The notes: generated by a model not told the origin, from the sequence alone. A DNA stretch of 61,092 nucleotides from Nonomuraea terrae (GCF_004348995.1 NZ_SMKQ01000027.1:1-61092), one strand, 5' to 3'; counted from the stretch's first letter, positions 16,631 to 27,031 are shown. Made by a program: numbers and translations.

Positions 16631-16649
16631 GAGACTTAGGCTCACCTAA
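16631..16649. promoter_or_regulatory. Partial iron box (DtxR/DmdR/IdeR type)
   Basis: The 19-mer ends in TTAGGCTCACCTAA and matches 13 of 19 positions of the palindromic iron box TTAGGTTAGGCTAACCTAA; the missing matches are at its left end. It lies 69 bases before the aconitase GTG. Iron control of an iron-sulfur enzyme is plausible. Confidence 0.45.
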
Positions 16650-16717
16650 CGTGTTTCCCGCTCCGGGCTTGCGGCAGGATTTGGAGTGAACACTTGTCTA
16701 TCGAGGAGGCGAACACC

Positions 16718-19459
<2,742 letters not shown>

Positions 19460-19469
19460 GCCGCTAGGT

Positions 19470-19508
19470 CTTCCCGCCTTCCCGTCCGGTCATGAGCCAG
19501 GCGGGAAG
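19470..19508 (+). terminator. Hairpin after aconitase
   Basis: Perfect 10-bp stem CTTCCCGCCT / AGGCGGGAAG with a 19-base loop, starting 11 bases after the aconitase stop. Confidence 0.55.
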
Positions 19509-19588
19509 CTGCGGGAGCCCTTGGCCTGGCGCCGGGGGTTGGGCGTGATCCTCACGCGCCCGCATCGGGGGAACCACCCGAATTCCAC

Positions 19589-19629
19589 GAGAGCCGCCCG
19601 TCCGGACGACCACCGGCCGGGCGGCTCTC
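19589..19629 (+). terminator. Second hairpin after aconitase
   Basis: Perfect 12-bp stem GAGAGCCGCCCG / CGGGCGGCTCTC, 17-base loop, followed by CCTTTG. It is a strong rho-independent-type structure and marks the border of the decayed region to its right. Confidence 0.65.
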
Positions 19630-19654
19630 CCTTTGCCCGCGCGTAAGGTACAGC

Positions 19655-19736
19655 GTGACCTTCATCCTGCTGGTCGAGGACGACGACGCACGCCCCCGAC
19701 GGCGGCGCCGTCGCCACTCTGCGGCTGCCCCGCTGA
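19655..19736 (+). pseudogene. Remnant of a two-component gene pair: response-regulator start joined to a kinase end
   Basis: From the GTG at 19655 the translation is VTFILLVEDDDA, the standard first strand and acidic pocket of an OmpR-type response regulator, but homology stops within 12 residues. In the next frame, 19695-19736 reads PDGGAVATLRLPR followed by a stop, which is how sensor histidine kinases typically end. The simplest reading is one deletion that removed almost all of an adjacent regulator-kinase pair. The frames differ, so no fusion protein is made; the residual frame closes after 30 codons. The identification rests on short motifs. Confidence 0.55.
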
Positions 19737-19754
19737 TACACGGCTGATACACGG
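19733..19754 (+). repeat. 11-bp tandem duplication
   Basis: CTGATACACGG occurs twice without a gap, directly over the stop codon of the kinase remnant. Confidence 0.85.
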
Positions 19755-19817
19755 TCAAGCCCCGCCGGAGACACGCTCACGGCCGGACGGACACGTTGAC
19801 CGCAGAACGTGTCCGGT

Positions 19818-20030
19818 ATGCGACGTCTGTTGATGTTCTTCCTGCTGGCGGGGGCTCTGGCCGGCTGTGGCGCCGTACCGGCCGTCTCCGGGGCCGCCGT
19901 CCCCGGCGTGTCCCTGCCGTGGCCTGCCGAGGGCCAGGCGGCGGTCGAGGTCGAGGGCGTGGGCAGCCTGGGCGTCAGCGGGGAGCAGGTCCCTGTGCCG
20001 ATCGCCAGCGTGACGAAGGTCATGACCGCC
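19818..20030 (+). pseudogene. Truncated D-alanyl-D-alanine carboxypeptidase (5' fragment)
   Basis: The first 71 codons from ATG 19818 encode a lipoprotein signal (LLAGALAGC, Cys17), then LPWPAEGQAAVEVEG and VPVPIASVTKVMTA, which is the N-terminus of a serine D,D-carboxypeptidase including the SxxK nucleophile motif SVTK. After KVMTA the family sequence stops abruptly near 20030; downstream codons are antisense to the zinc-peptidase gene and show no PBP motifs (SxN, KTG absent). The frame stays open, so a nonsense tail could be translated, but the enzyme cannot be active. It follows the two-component remnant, so a cell-wall locus appears to have been lost here. Confidence 0.75.
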
Positions 20031-20075
20031 GGTCGAGCAGTGGCTCACCTCGGCGCGGTGACCCGTCCGCCCTGG

Positions 20076-20840
20076 TCAGGACACCTTGGAGGAGGGGGCC
20101 GACCAGGTGTCGCAGGCGGCGGGGGACAGGGCCCGATAGCCGCGCTGCAGCCACGCGACCCGGGTGGCGCCCTTGCCGTGGGTGCGCGGGCCGTCCTCGT
20201 CGCCGGAGGCGCGGGTGGCGTCGAGCAGGTCGGCCCAGTCCTCGGGCGTGCGCGTCAGGGAGTGCCACGCGCTGGCGAGGAACACCCCGGACAGGCAGTC
20301 GGCCTGGAGCTCGTAGCGGCGCTGGAGCTCGCGCTTGCGGTCCTCCGCGGCGCTCTTGTACGCCTTCTCGTAGTCGCGGCGGATGCCGAGCAGGCTCTGC
20401 GCGTGGTGCGCGTACTCGTGGGCGGCCACCTTCATCGGGTAGAGGTCGGCACGGTCCTCGATCCAGCGGCCGGTGAGGGAGAAGACGATGGTCGCGTTCC
20501 CGGGGCAGTAGGCGGCCTCCACGTGTCCGGGCCACGGCATGCCGCACATGGTCGACGCCGGCTCGTCGTAGTAGCGGGCGACGGGCCTGGTGAAATCACG
20601 CCCGGCGCGAGTGAAGTACGCCTTCCACGACTTGTCCAGACATTTCATGACTGTCTGGAGGTACTGCCGCGGCCGGGGGATCCCGCCCTGGCTGATCGGC
20701 GTCTCGGGACACGACACCGCCCCCAGCTTCCCCGCCTTCTCCGGGAACGGGTCGGCGACGGGAGCGGCGTGGGCGATCTGGCCGGACGAGAAGAGGACCG
20801 CGGCGAGCGCGAGAACACGGCTGAGGGGTGAGAATGCCAC
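20076..20840 (-). CDS. Secreted neutral zinc metallopeptidase
   Basis: 254 residues with a signal peptide (VLALAAVLFSSGQIAHA, cleavage after about residue 25). It has the HExxH zinc motif HEYAHH at 141-146 and the downstream ELQADC at 177-182 carrying the third-ligand region, as in the YpfJ-like zinc-peptidase family; Cys44, Cys67, Cys99, Cys112 and others could form disulfides. The GTG at 20840 starts directly before the signal peptide; longer in-frame starts add no recognisable sequence. Two related genes occur at 48010 and 48821. Its 3' end lies 46 bases from the truncated carboxypeptidase. Substrate unknown. Confidence 0.85.
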   Translation of the reverse strand: MAFSPLSRVLALAAVLFSSGQIAHAAPVADPFPEKAGKLGAVSCPETPISQGGIPRPRQYLQTVMKCLDKSWKAYFTRAGRDFTRPVARYYDEPASTMCGMPWPGHVEAAYCPGNATIVFSLTGRWIEDRADLYPMKVAAHEYAHHAQSLLGIRRDYEKAYKSAAEDRKRELQRRYELQADCLSGVFLASAWHSLTRTPEDWADLLDATRASGDEDGPRTHGKGATRVAWLQRGYRALSPAACDTWSAPSSKVS

Positions 20841-20922
20841 GACCGGCAGCCTAGGACGTGCCGGAGTGAAGGAGTCACAGGGCCGAGGAATCGCTCCAGG
20901 CGTCGAGTGACACCATGGAGGT

Positions 20923-21600
20923 GTGCGACAGCCGGCCTCACGTACGATCCGCTCCACCGAGGACGTGGCTGCCCCGGACGCCTTCGCCTACTGGTCCGAC
21001 GTCATCTGTGACACGCTCGTGCACGTCGCGGTCCGGCCGACGGGGGAGCAGCCGTTTCAGGGGTGGATCGAGCACACCGTTCTTGACGGCATCGGATGGT
21101 CGACGCTGTCCTCCGGCCCTCAGCAGGTGACACGCACGGGCCGGATGATCGCGCGGGATCAGGACGAGTTCCTGCTGGTCAACATCCAGACCGCCGGCCA
21201 GGCCGTGGTCCGGCAGGACGGGCGCGCCGCCGCGCTGGCGCCGGGATCGATGACCTTCCTGGACAGCACGCGCCCGTACGCCCTGGAACGCGTGCACCGG
21301 TTCGTCCAGCGGCATGCGCACGACCTCCGTCTCGACGCCCCGGCCGTGGCCGCCGGCTGTGGGATGTCGCGGCGCTCGCTCTTCCGCGTGCTGGCCGCCG
21401 ACGGCGAGCCGCTGACCGCGTTGATCCGGCGCCTTCGCGTGGCCCGTGCCCGCCAGCTCCTGCGGGCCCGGCCGGGTCTTCCGCTGGCGGCCGTGGCCTT
21501 GGAGTGCGGATTCGCCGGTACGGCGCAGTTGCACCGCGCGTTCCGCTCCGTCACCGGCACGACGCCGGGGGCCTACCGGGCCGGGGAGAGCGCGCTCTGA
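20923..21600 (+). CDS. AraC-family regulator with a probable internal deletion
   Basis: The N-terminal ~118 residues match the cupin-like AraC-binding domain (DEFLLVNIQTAGQAVVRQDG, GSMTFLDSTRPYAL). The C-terminal ~85 residues are the double helix-turn-helix (VAAGCGMSRRSLFRVLAADG, VALECGFAGTAQLHRAFRSV, GTTPGAYR). Relatives are about 310-320 residues; here STRPYAL runs directly into ERVHRFVQRHAHDL, so roughly 90 residues linking the domains are missing, in frame, with the joint near 21285. DNA binding may survive, ligand control probably not. The GTG at 20923 is only one base after GGAGG; GTG 20965 is an alternative. It is divergent from the zinc-peptidase gene and overlaps the convergent flavoprotein gene by 28 bases. 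Confidence 0.7.
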   Translation: MRQPASRTIRSTEDVAAPDAFAYWSDVICDTLVHVAVRPTGEQPFQGWIEHTVLDGIGWSTLSSGPQQVTRTGRMIARDQDEFLLVNIQTAGQAVVRQDGRAAALAPGSMTFLDSTRPYALERVHRFVQRHAHDLRLDAPAVAAGCGMSRRSLFRVLAADGEPLTALIRRLRVARARQLLRARPGLPLAAVALECGFAGTAQLHRAFRSVTGTTPGAYRAGESAL

Positions 21601-22166
21601 GGCATCAGCTCCCGCACCACGTCGAGGAACAGCGGCGGGGGCGGCGGCTGCGGGCTGTCGACGAACCGGCCGAGCGTGACGTCGTACCTCTGGCCCCACA
21701 CGGGATCGATCACGTGGTAACCGTCGGACCGCAACTGGGTCACGTTGCGCTGGACGGCCGGTTTGTTCCACATGTCACCGGTCATCACCGGGAAGAACAC
21801 GACGGGATGGGTGGCCGCCAGGATCGTGGTCGCGAGCATGTTGGGCGCGCCGCCCGAGGCGGTCACGTGCAGTGTGTGCGCGGTCGCCGGCAGCACCACC
21901 GTCATGTCATGCCCGGCGGCCAGCGTCGCGTGGTTCGCTTCCGGCCAGGTGTCCGCCGACTCTCCCGTGACGACGCGGTCCGCGAACAGGCCGGCGGTGT
22001 GCGCGGGCAGGAAGACCGACGCCGTGTGCGTCATCAGAACGGTGATCGTGCCCTGGAAAACGGCGCGCAGCGCGCCGATGTACATCGGCAACGTGGCGAC
22101 GGCCGCCGATCCGGTCGCGCCGATGAGCAGGCGTCCGTGGAAGGGAGAGGTTTCCTTACTCGTCAT
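21573..22166 (-). CDS. Flavoprotein of the HFCD family (phosphopantothenoylcysteine decarboxylase-like)
   Basis: 197 residues. An N-terminal Rossmann-like strand (RLLIGATGSAAVATLPMYIG), the block VVLPATAHTLHVTASGGAPN and the later VVFFPVMTGDMWNKPAVQRN fit homo-oligomeric flavin-containing Cys decarboxylases. These include CoaBC's decarboxylase half and the EpiD/MrsD enzymes of lanthipeptides. In place of the PASANT motif it has PATAHT, so Asn is replaced by His at the active-site position. No precursor peptide or lanthipeptide synthetase is visible nearby, so the role is open. The ATG at 22166 was chosen because it begins just before the Rossmann strand. Confidence 0.75.
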   Translation of the reverse strand: MTSKETSPFHGRLLIGATGSAAVATLPMYIGALRAVFQGTITVLMTHTASVFLPAHTAGLFADRVVTGESADTWPEANHATLAAGHDMTVVLPATAHTLHVTASGGAPNMLATTILAATHPVVFFPVMTGDMWNKPAVQRNVTQLRSDGYHVIDPVWGQRYDVTLGRFVDSPQPPPPPLFLDVVRELMPQSALSPAR

Positions 22167-22531
22167 GAAGCCAAGGTTGCGGCCACGGAAGGGCGGGCGG
22201 GCAACCGGGCGTGCCGGTTCGGGTGACCATGTGTGCCGCCTGAAAGAACACGCCGTCGGCATGTGGCACGATGACGCATGCCACCCGGCGAACCAGGTAT
22301 TCGCCGGGCGGCGAATCCCTGGATGGCGTCGTCATCTCAACAGGGGGCGGCGAGAGCGCTGCTCACCGCCGGTCGGCGCGCCCAGGTCGGCGAGTCATGT
22401 CTCGCCCTGGATCACCCTCATCTCTCTCCTCGGGAAACGTGATGAGACCCCTCCACTAGGGTGCGATACGGGAGGTTCCTGACTGCGGGCCCTGTACCGG
22501 CAACGGAGAGTAAAGATGGTTGACTCTCTGC
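22167..22531. other. Gene-free divergent region with hairpins
   Basis: No gene recognised. It contains a perfect 9-bp hairpin CCCGGCGAA (22284-22292) / TTCGCCGGG (22300-22308) that looks like a terminator without a gene to terminate. A CTCATC...GATGAG pair and a CCTCC...GGAGG pair lie closer to the TauE/SafE gene and may form 5'-UTR structure. I could not match them to a known riboswitch. Confidence 0.45.
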
Positions 22532-23272
22532 ATGACTGATGTGGTGTTGGTGCTGATGGTGGGTGGTCTGGCGGTTTTCGTCGGGGCGATCGTGCAGGGC
22601 AGTGTGGGGTTCGGGGTGGGGCTGGTCGCGGCGCCCGTGCTCACGATGCTGGACCCCGGCGTCATGCCGGGCGCGATCCAGGTGGTCAACATGACGCTTC
22701 CGCTGTTCACGCTGGCCACCGAGTGGCGGAGGGTGGACTGGCGCGGCGTCGGGTTCGCCACCCTCGGGAGGTTCCCGGGCAGCATCATCGGCGCGGTCGT
22801 CATCGTCTATGTCTCCGTATACGCACGCAGCATCTTCGTCGCCGTCATGGTGCTGGTCGCCGTGGTGCTGACCGCCAGGGCGCTGAGCGTGCCGCGCAAC
22901 GGCCTGACCGTCACCTCGGCCGGCTTCGTGTCGGGCATCACCGGCACCGCCACGGGCATCGGCGGCCCGCCGATCGCGCTCGTCTACCAGAACGCCAAGG
23001 GCGCCCAGATCAGAGCCACGCTGGCGATGTTCTTCTTCCTCAGCGCCGCGCAGTCGCTCGTCATCCTCGCCGTCGTGGGGGAGCTGCCCGCCTCCGCGCT
23101 GACCACCGGGGCGGCGCTGATCGTTCCCATGGTGCTCGGGTTCGCGGTGTCGGGGCCGCTGCGGCGCTATCTCGACGGGGGAAAGGTGCGCGTGGCGGTG
23201 CTGACGGTGGCGGCCGGCTCCGCCGTGTGGCTGCTCGCGCAGAACGTGGTCACCCGGATGTGGCCTGCCTGA
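22532..23272 (+). CDS. TauE/SafE-family anion (sulfite/organosulfonate) exporter
   Basis: 246 residues, about eight membrane helices in two repeats. VGAIVQGSVGFGVGLVAAPV near the N-terminus and GITGTATGIGGPPIALVYQN in the second half are the paired signature segments of the family. Members export sulfite or sulfoacetate or import anions; the substrate here is unknown and no sulfur genes are adjacent. ATG 22532 is used; a seven-codon open frame (ATG 22516 to TGA) overlaps the start and may affect translation. It converges on the small membrane protein gene with a 3-base gap. Confidence 0.9.
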   Translation: MTDVVLVLMVGGLAVFVGAIVQGSVGFGVGLVAAPVLTMLDPGVMPGAIQVVNMTLPLFTLATEWRRVDWRGVGFATLGRFPGSIIGAVVIVYVSVYARSIFVAVMVLVAVVLTARALSVPRNGLTVTSAGFVSGITGTATGIGGPPIALVYQNAKGAQIRATLAMFFFLSAAQSLVILAVVGELPASALTTGAALIVPMVLGFAVSGPLRRYLDGGKVRVAVLTVAAGSAVWLLAQNVVTRMWPA

Positions 23273-23275
23273 ACG

Positions 23276-23545
23276 TCAGAGCTCGTAACACCGGGAGAAG
23301 GACGCGGCAACCGCCAGAGAGGCGACGAGGAAGGCGATCGCGGCGACCCCGATGAGGATCAGCACCGACATCGCCACGCCGGGCCTGAGGCGCAGGACGA
23401 CGGCCGCTCCGACAAGGGTCGTGCCCGCGAGGAATGCGATCACTTCGAGCGTGAAGAGCCCGAAGGAGTCGCAACGGCCGAGATGGAGACCCAGCGCGAG
23501 GACGACCAGCCCTGAACCGAGCAAGGCCGGCAGCATCGGCTTCAC
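23276..23545 (-). CDS. Small hypothetical membrane protein
   Basis: 89 residues with about three hydrophobic helices (LPALLGSGLVVLALGLHL, LEVIAFLAGTTLVGAAVVL, VAMSVLILIGVAAIAFLVAS). I do not recognise a family. The ATG overlaps the stop of the SorC-type regulator gene (ATGA), so the two are translationally coupled. This coupling and the clean hydrophobic pattern are the reasons for calling it real. Confidence 0.6.
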   Translation of the reverse strand: MKPMLPALLGSGLVVLALGLHLGRCDSFGLFTLEVIAFLAGTTLVGAAVVLRLRPGVAMSVLILIGVAAIAFLVASLAVAASFSRCYEL

Positions 23546-24552
23546 GGCGCTGTCGGCCGCTCTGCGTGCTGATTCTCATGGAGGAGCGCGTTGGCCGTCG
23601 CGACGTCGGTGATGATGACATTGACCCAGCCGCCGGTGATCGCCGCGCGGATGGCCGCGTGCTTGCGCTCGCCGCCGGCCATGCCGATCCGGCGCGGGAT
23701 CGTGCGGAAGACCTCGGGGTCGATGCCGACGACCCGGCTGTTCAGGTCACTGTGGATCAGCTCGCCGGTCGAGTCGAAGAAGCGCTGGCAGACGTCGCCG
23801 ACCGCGTGCGCGGCGATCAGCTGATCCTGGTCGGCAGGGTCGATGGCGTTGCCGCTGTCGCGCAGTAGCGGCGATGGCTGCACGCTGCCGATGCCGACGA
23901 GCGCCATCGTGAGGTTCTGCCACTCCTCGGCCACCGACTGCATGGCCGCGTCGGTGATCAGGCTCTGGCGGATCTCGGCCGTGCCGACCAGGCCGGGAGC
24001 CTGGACGTAGGTCGGTTCGGCCCCGATCAGTTCGGCGAGATGACTCAGCAGGCGGTTGGCCTTGGCCTGGACGGCACGCTCCCCGACGCCGCCGAGGAGT
24101 TGGACGACGCGATCGGCGCCGGTCACGCGGAGGGGGCGCAGCCTGTCGACGACCGACAGGAGCGTCTGGCTCCAGGGCGAGATGCCGATCCGCTCCCCGC
24201 CGGCAAGGGTGGATTCGAGATAGGCCGCCCCTGCCGAGCCGATACCGGCGATGATCTCCGACTCGTCGCCGTCGACGTCCACGACGACGGCCTCCTGCAG
24301 GCCGTATCGGCTCTCCAGGGCCTGTTCGAGTGCCAGGTGCACCCCTTGGGTGGCGATGACCACCGTACGCACGATGCCGATCTCACTCGCCCGCTTGAGC
24401 AGCCGGGACACCTTCGTCTGCGAGATGTGCAGCGCGTCCGCGATGTCGGCCTGGCGAATGCCTTGTTCGTAGTACATGTGCGCGACCTTGGTGATCAGCC
24501 GCACCCGCCCGTCGGAGACGGACCGGCCGGCGCCGCTCGCGTGCACAGTCAT
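23542..24552 (-). CDS. SorC/DeoR-type sugar-binding transcriptional regulator (first paralogue)
   Basis: 336 residues: N-terminal helix-turn-helix (KVAHMYYEQGIRQADIADAL, HISQTKVSRLLKRA) followed by a SorC sugar-phosphate-binding domain with the phosphosugar isomerase fold (IGISPWSQTLLSVVDRL, VVQLLGGVGERAVQ, ALVGIGSVQPSPLLR, GGWVNVIITDVATANALL). It is clearly paralogous to the 40664-41644 protein over its full length. It is divergent from the nucleoside-hydrolase-like gene; the intervening DNA carries three GCATAAT half-sites that are its probable operator. The effector is probably a phosphorylated sugar from the pathway. Confidence 0.92.
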   Translation of the reverse strand: MTVHASGAGRSVSDGRVRLITKVAHMYYEQGIRQADIADALHISQTKVSRLLKRASEIGIVRTVVIATQGVHLALEQALESRYGLQEAVVVDVDGDESEIIAGIGSAGAAYLESTLAGGERIGISPWSQTLLSVVDRLRPLRVTGADRVVQLLGGVGERAVQAKANRLLSHLAELIGAEPTYVQAPGLVGTAEIRQSLITDAAMQSVAEEWQNLTMALVGIGSVQPSPLLRDSGNAIDPADQDQLIAAHAVGDVCQRFFDSTGELIHSDLNSRVVGIDPEVFRTIPRRIGMAGGERKHAAIRAAITGGWVNVIITDVATANALLHENQHAERPTAP

Positions 24553-24711
24553 CAGGCCCCGTCCTCTTCACCGTCGCGGAATCCCGTCGCACCACATTGT
24601 CCATGGCGGTGTCGCTCCTCGCGCAGCCCCAATGTCTGCTCGGCCGCCCCGCCCTCACACCGTTGTGCGCGCGGGAGAAGCACTCCTCACGTCGAACGTC
24701 GCACGAAGTTA

Positions 24712-24740
24712 TTGACAGCACTTCGCGGATCGGCCAATCT
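24712..24740 (+). promoter_or_regulatory. Sigma-70-type promoter for the nucleoside-hydrolase/ABC operon
   Basis: TTGACA (24712-24717), 17-base spacer, CAATCT (24735-24740). The -35 element is perfect, the -10 weaker. Transcription would start just before the GCATAAT operator, a position suited to repression. Confidence 0.55.
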
Positions 24741-24750
24741 ACGGGCACGG

Positions 24751-24775
24751 ATTATGCGGCATCGCATAATTATGC
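24751..24775. promoter_or_regulatory. Probable SorC operator: three GCATAAT/ATTATGC half-sites
   Basis: ATTATGC (24751-24757) and GCATAAT (24764-24770) form a perfect inverted repeat with a 6-base spacer; the latter also forms the 12-bp palindrome GCATAATTATGC (24764-24775). The AT-rich block stands out from its surroundings and lies between the divergent regulator and the operon it should control. Confidence 0.6.
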
Positions 24776-24789
24776 AGTCGGAGGCTGTG

Positions 24790-25671
24790 ATGCGCCAGCG
24801 CAGAGTGATCATCAACACCGATGCCAAGAACGAAGCCGATGACCAGTTCGCCATCGTCCACGGATTACTGTCGCCCACCTTCGACCTGCGGGGACTGATC
24901 CCGGCCCACTTCGGCACCCGGCGGACGAAGCGGAGCATGGAGGAGTCCCGCGAAGAGATCGACCTCCTGCTCGGCCTGCTCGGGATGACCGGCTCCGTCC
25001 CCGTCGCCGATGGCGCGCCGACGGCACTGCCGGACGAGCACACCCCGGTGGACTCACCGGGCGCACGGCTGATCATCGAGGAGTCGAAGCTCGCGAGCCA
25101 GGACCATCCGCTCCATGTGGCCTTCCTCGGGCCGTTGACCGACATGGCCTCCGCGATCCTCCTGGCCCCCGAGCTCGTCCGGCGGCCGGTGGTCGTGATC
25201 TGGATCGGTGGCCCCGGATACCGCGGCTACGCCGAGGGCCCGCAGGTCGAGTTCAACCTCTCCAACGACATCCACGCCGCCAACGTGGTGTTCGGCTCCG
25301 GCATCACCGTCTGGCAGGTGCCCAGGGACGTCTACACCAAGGTCTCGGTGAGCTATGCCGAGCTGGAGGAGGAGATCGGCGACGCCGGCCCGCTGGGCCG
25401 CTACCTGATCGAGCAGCTGCGCGAGTGGAACGCCGCCCACCATCCCGAGCCGATCGAGTCGCGCTCGCTGGGTGACTCGCCGGCCATCGCGCTGATGCTC
25501 TTCCCGCAGAGTGGAAACCTGCGCGTGCGACCCGCTCCCCGCTTCGGCGCGGACGGCTCCTACCTGCCCGGTTCGAACCACCCGATCTGGGTCTGCGAGG
25601 AGGTCGATGTGCGGTTCCTCCTGGCGGACATGTTCGCCAAGATCCGGGCCTTCGGACGCGAGCACCACTGA
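24790..25671 (+). CDS. Nucleoside-hydrolase-like (IUNH superfamily) glycosidase, cytoplasmic
   Basis: 293 residues. The N-terminal acidic calcium site is NTDAKNEADDQ (Asp11, Asp17, Asp18), a variant of DTDxGxDD in nucleoside hydrolases. HVAFLGPLTDMASAILLAPE matches the conserved LGPLTN block, and IWIGGPGYRGYAEGPQVEFN the region leading to the active-site Asn/Glu. There is no signal peptide. Such enzymes cleave N-ribosides and related furanosides; the altered Asp motif and the sugar-transport context make a non-nucleoside substrate possible. ATG 24790 has GGAGG six bases upstream. It is first in an operon with a MalEFG-type importer, under a SorC operator. Confidence 0.8.
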   Translation: MRQRRVIINTDAKNEADDQFAIVHGLLSPTFDLRGLIPAHFGTRRTKRSMEESREEIDLLLGLLGMTGSVPVADGAPTALPDEHTPVDSPGARLIIEESKLASQDHPLHVAFLGPLTDMASAILLAPELVRRPVVVIWIGGPGYRGYAEGPQVEFNLSNDIHAANVVFGSGITVWQVPRDVYTKVSVSYAELEEEIGDAGPLGRYLIEQLREWNAAHHPEPIESRSLGDSPAIALMLFPQSGNLRVRPAPRFGADGSYLPGSNHPIWVCEEVDVRFLLADMFAKIRAFGREHH

Positions 25672-25722
25672 CGCACACGTTCCTCGGGGGAAACAGCTGT
25701 CCTGCTGACAAAGGAGATCGAC

Positions 25723-27018
25723 ATGACTGGCAGGTCGTACACCCGTCGGGGATTCCTCGCCCTTTCCTCCGTCGCGGTCACCGGGCTGGGGATCAGCGCC
25801 TGCACCGGGGCGTCCATCAGCGGTGGGGGCGCGACGGCGCCCGCGTCGAACACGTTGCGCCTGTTCACCTACGAGGACGACACGACCATCGGGTCGCTGA
25901 AGGCCCAGGTGAAGAAGTTCGACGAGCAGAACGGCACGACCACCACGGTCGACAGCCTCCCCGGATCGGGTGCCGCCCAGTATCCTGACAAGCTCCGGAC
26001 GGAACTGCTGGGCGGCAGCGGCCCCGACATCTGGCGGATCTGGGGTGGGCAGATCGGTGCGCCGTTCGCGAAGGCGAAGCAGGCGGCCGATCTCGCGCCG
26101 TACTACCAGAAGTACGGCTGGGACTCCTCCATCAACACCGCGGCCGTCCAGGGCATGACCTTCGACGGAGTCAAGGCCGGTGTCCCGTTCACCGCACGCG
26201 CGCTGGGCGCCTGGTACAACAAGGAACTGCTGGCCAAAGCCGGCGTCACCGACGTGCCCACGACGTACGCCGAGCTCGAGGAGATGAACGACAAGCTCGT
26301 GGCCGCCGGTATCACGCCGTGCGGACTGGGCGGCAAGTACGGCTGGCACATCATGCGCCTGTTCGAGTACCTGCTGGAGCACACCGCGGGCCCCGAGCTT
26401 CACGACCGACTGCTGCTCGGCCAGGACAGCTGGGACCGGCCGGAGGTCATCGAGGCGTTCACCCTGTTCAAGAAGTGGCAGGACAAGAAGTGGCTGCCCG
26501 AGGGCGCACTCGGCCTCGACCCCGCCGACGTCGGCAACTGGTACGTGCAGGGCAAGGTCGCCTACGACATCGAGGGGCAGTGGACGGAGACGGCGGCCAT
26601 CCTGGCGGCCGAGAAGGACCCCAAGGACTTCGGGGTCTTCCAACTGCCGACCGACCAGTCCCCGGCCCGGCACTCCGGGTTCGTCGAGGGCTACATGATC
26701 AACGCCAGATCGGGCAACAAGGACAAGGCCGCCGCCCTGCTCGACTTCCTGCTGACACCGGAGAGCCAGAAGGCCATGCAGATCGGCTCGTCCACGGTCA
26801 AGGGCGCCGAGCCGGACGCCGAGACGACACCGCTGGCGGCGGAATGGGCCGAGAAATACGGTGACAGCCCGTTCTACACGATCCAGGACCAGGCCTTCCC
26901 CAAGAAGGAGGCGGACCAGTACTTCAGCATCCAGAGCGATCTTCTCCAGGGTTCGATGACACCGGCCGCGGCGGCCGAGAAGATGCAGGAGATCGTCGCC
27001 GCCTGGGCCGGGAACTGA
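25723..27018 (+). CDS. Family-1 ABC sugar-binding lipoprotein with Tat-type signal
   Basis: 431 residues. The signal contains TRRGFL (7-12), a twin-arginine motif, and the lipobox GISAC with Cys27, so it is a surface lipoprotein probably exported folded. The body is SBP_bac_1-like: GGSGPDIWRIWGGQ, GVPFTARALGAWYNKELLAKAG, AYDIEGQWTETAAIL and a C-terminal PAAAAEKMQEIVAAW. The ATG at 25723 follows AAAGGAG. With the two permeases downstream it forms a MalEFG-type importer; no ATPase gene is present, so a shared MsiK-like ATPase elsewhere in the genome is expected, as is common in actinobacteria. Confidence 0.92.
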   Translation: MTGRSYTRRGFLALSSVAVTGLGISACTGASISGGGATAPASNTLRLFTYEDDTTIGSLKAQVKKFDEQNGTTTTVDSLPGSGAAQYPDKLRTELLGGSGPDIWRIWGGQIGAPFAKAKQAADLAPYYQKYGWDSSINTAAVQGMTFDGVKAGVPFTARALGAWYNKELLAKAGVTDVPTTYAELEEMNDKLVAAGITPCGLGGKYGWHIMRLFEYLLEHTAGPELHDRLLLGQDSWDRPEVIEAFTLFKKWQDKKWLPEGALGLDPADVGNWYVQGKVAYDIEGQWTETAAILAAEKDPKDFGVFQLPTDQSPARHSGFVEGYMINARSGNKDKAAALLDFLLTPESQKAMQIGSSTVKGAEPDAETTPLAAEWAEKYGDSPFYTIQDQAFPKKEADQYFSIQSDLLQGSMTPAAAAEKMQEIVAAWAGN

Positions 27019-27031
27019 CACGGGCGGGCTC

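Noticed and set aside
20031..20831. Continuation of the carboxypeptidase frame for 267 more codons
   Set aside because: All of it is antisense to the zinc metallopeptidase gene and contains no PBP motif; only the first 71 codons are family sequence.
22284..22308. Perfect hairpin between divergent genes as a riboswitch
   Set aside because: A 9-bp stem with a 7-base loop alone fits no riboswitch class; it looks more like an orphan terminator.
25571..25580. GGTTCGAACC-like string resembling a tRNA T-loop
   Set aside because: It lies inside the nucleoside-hydrolase-like coding sequence and no cloverleaf can be formed around it.
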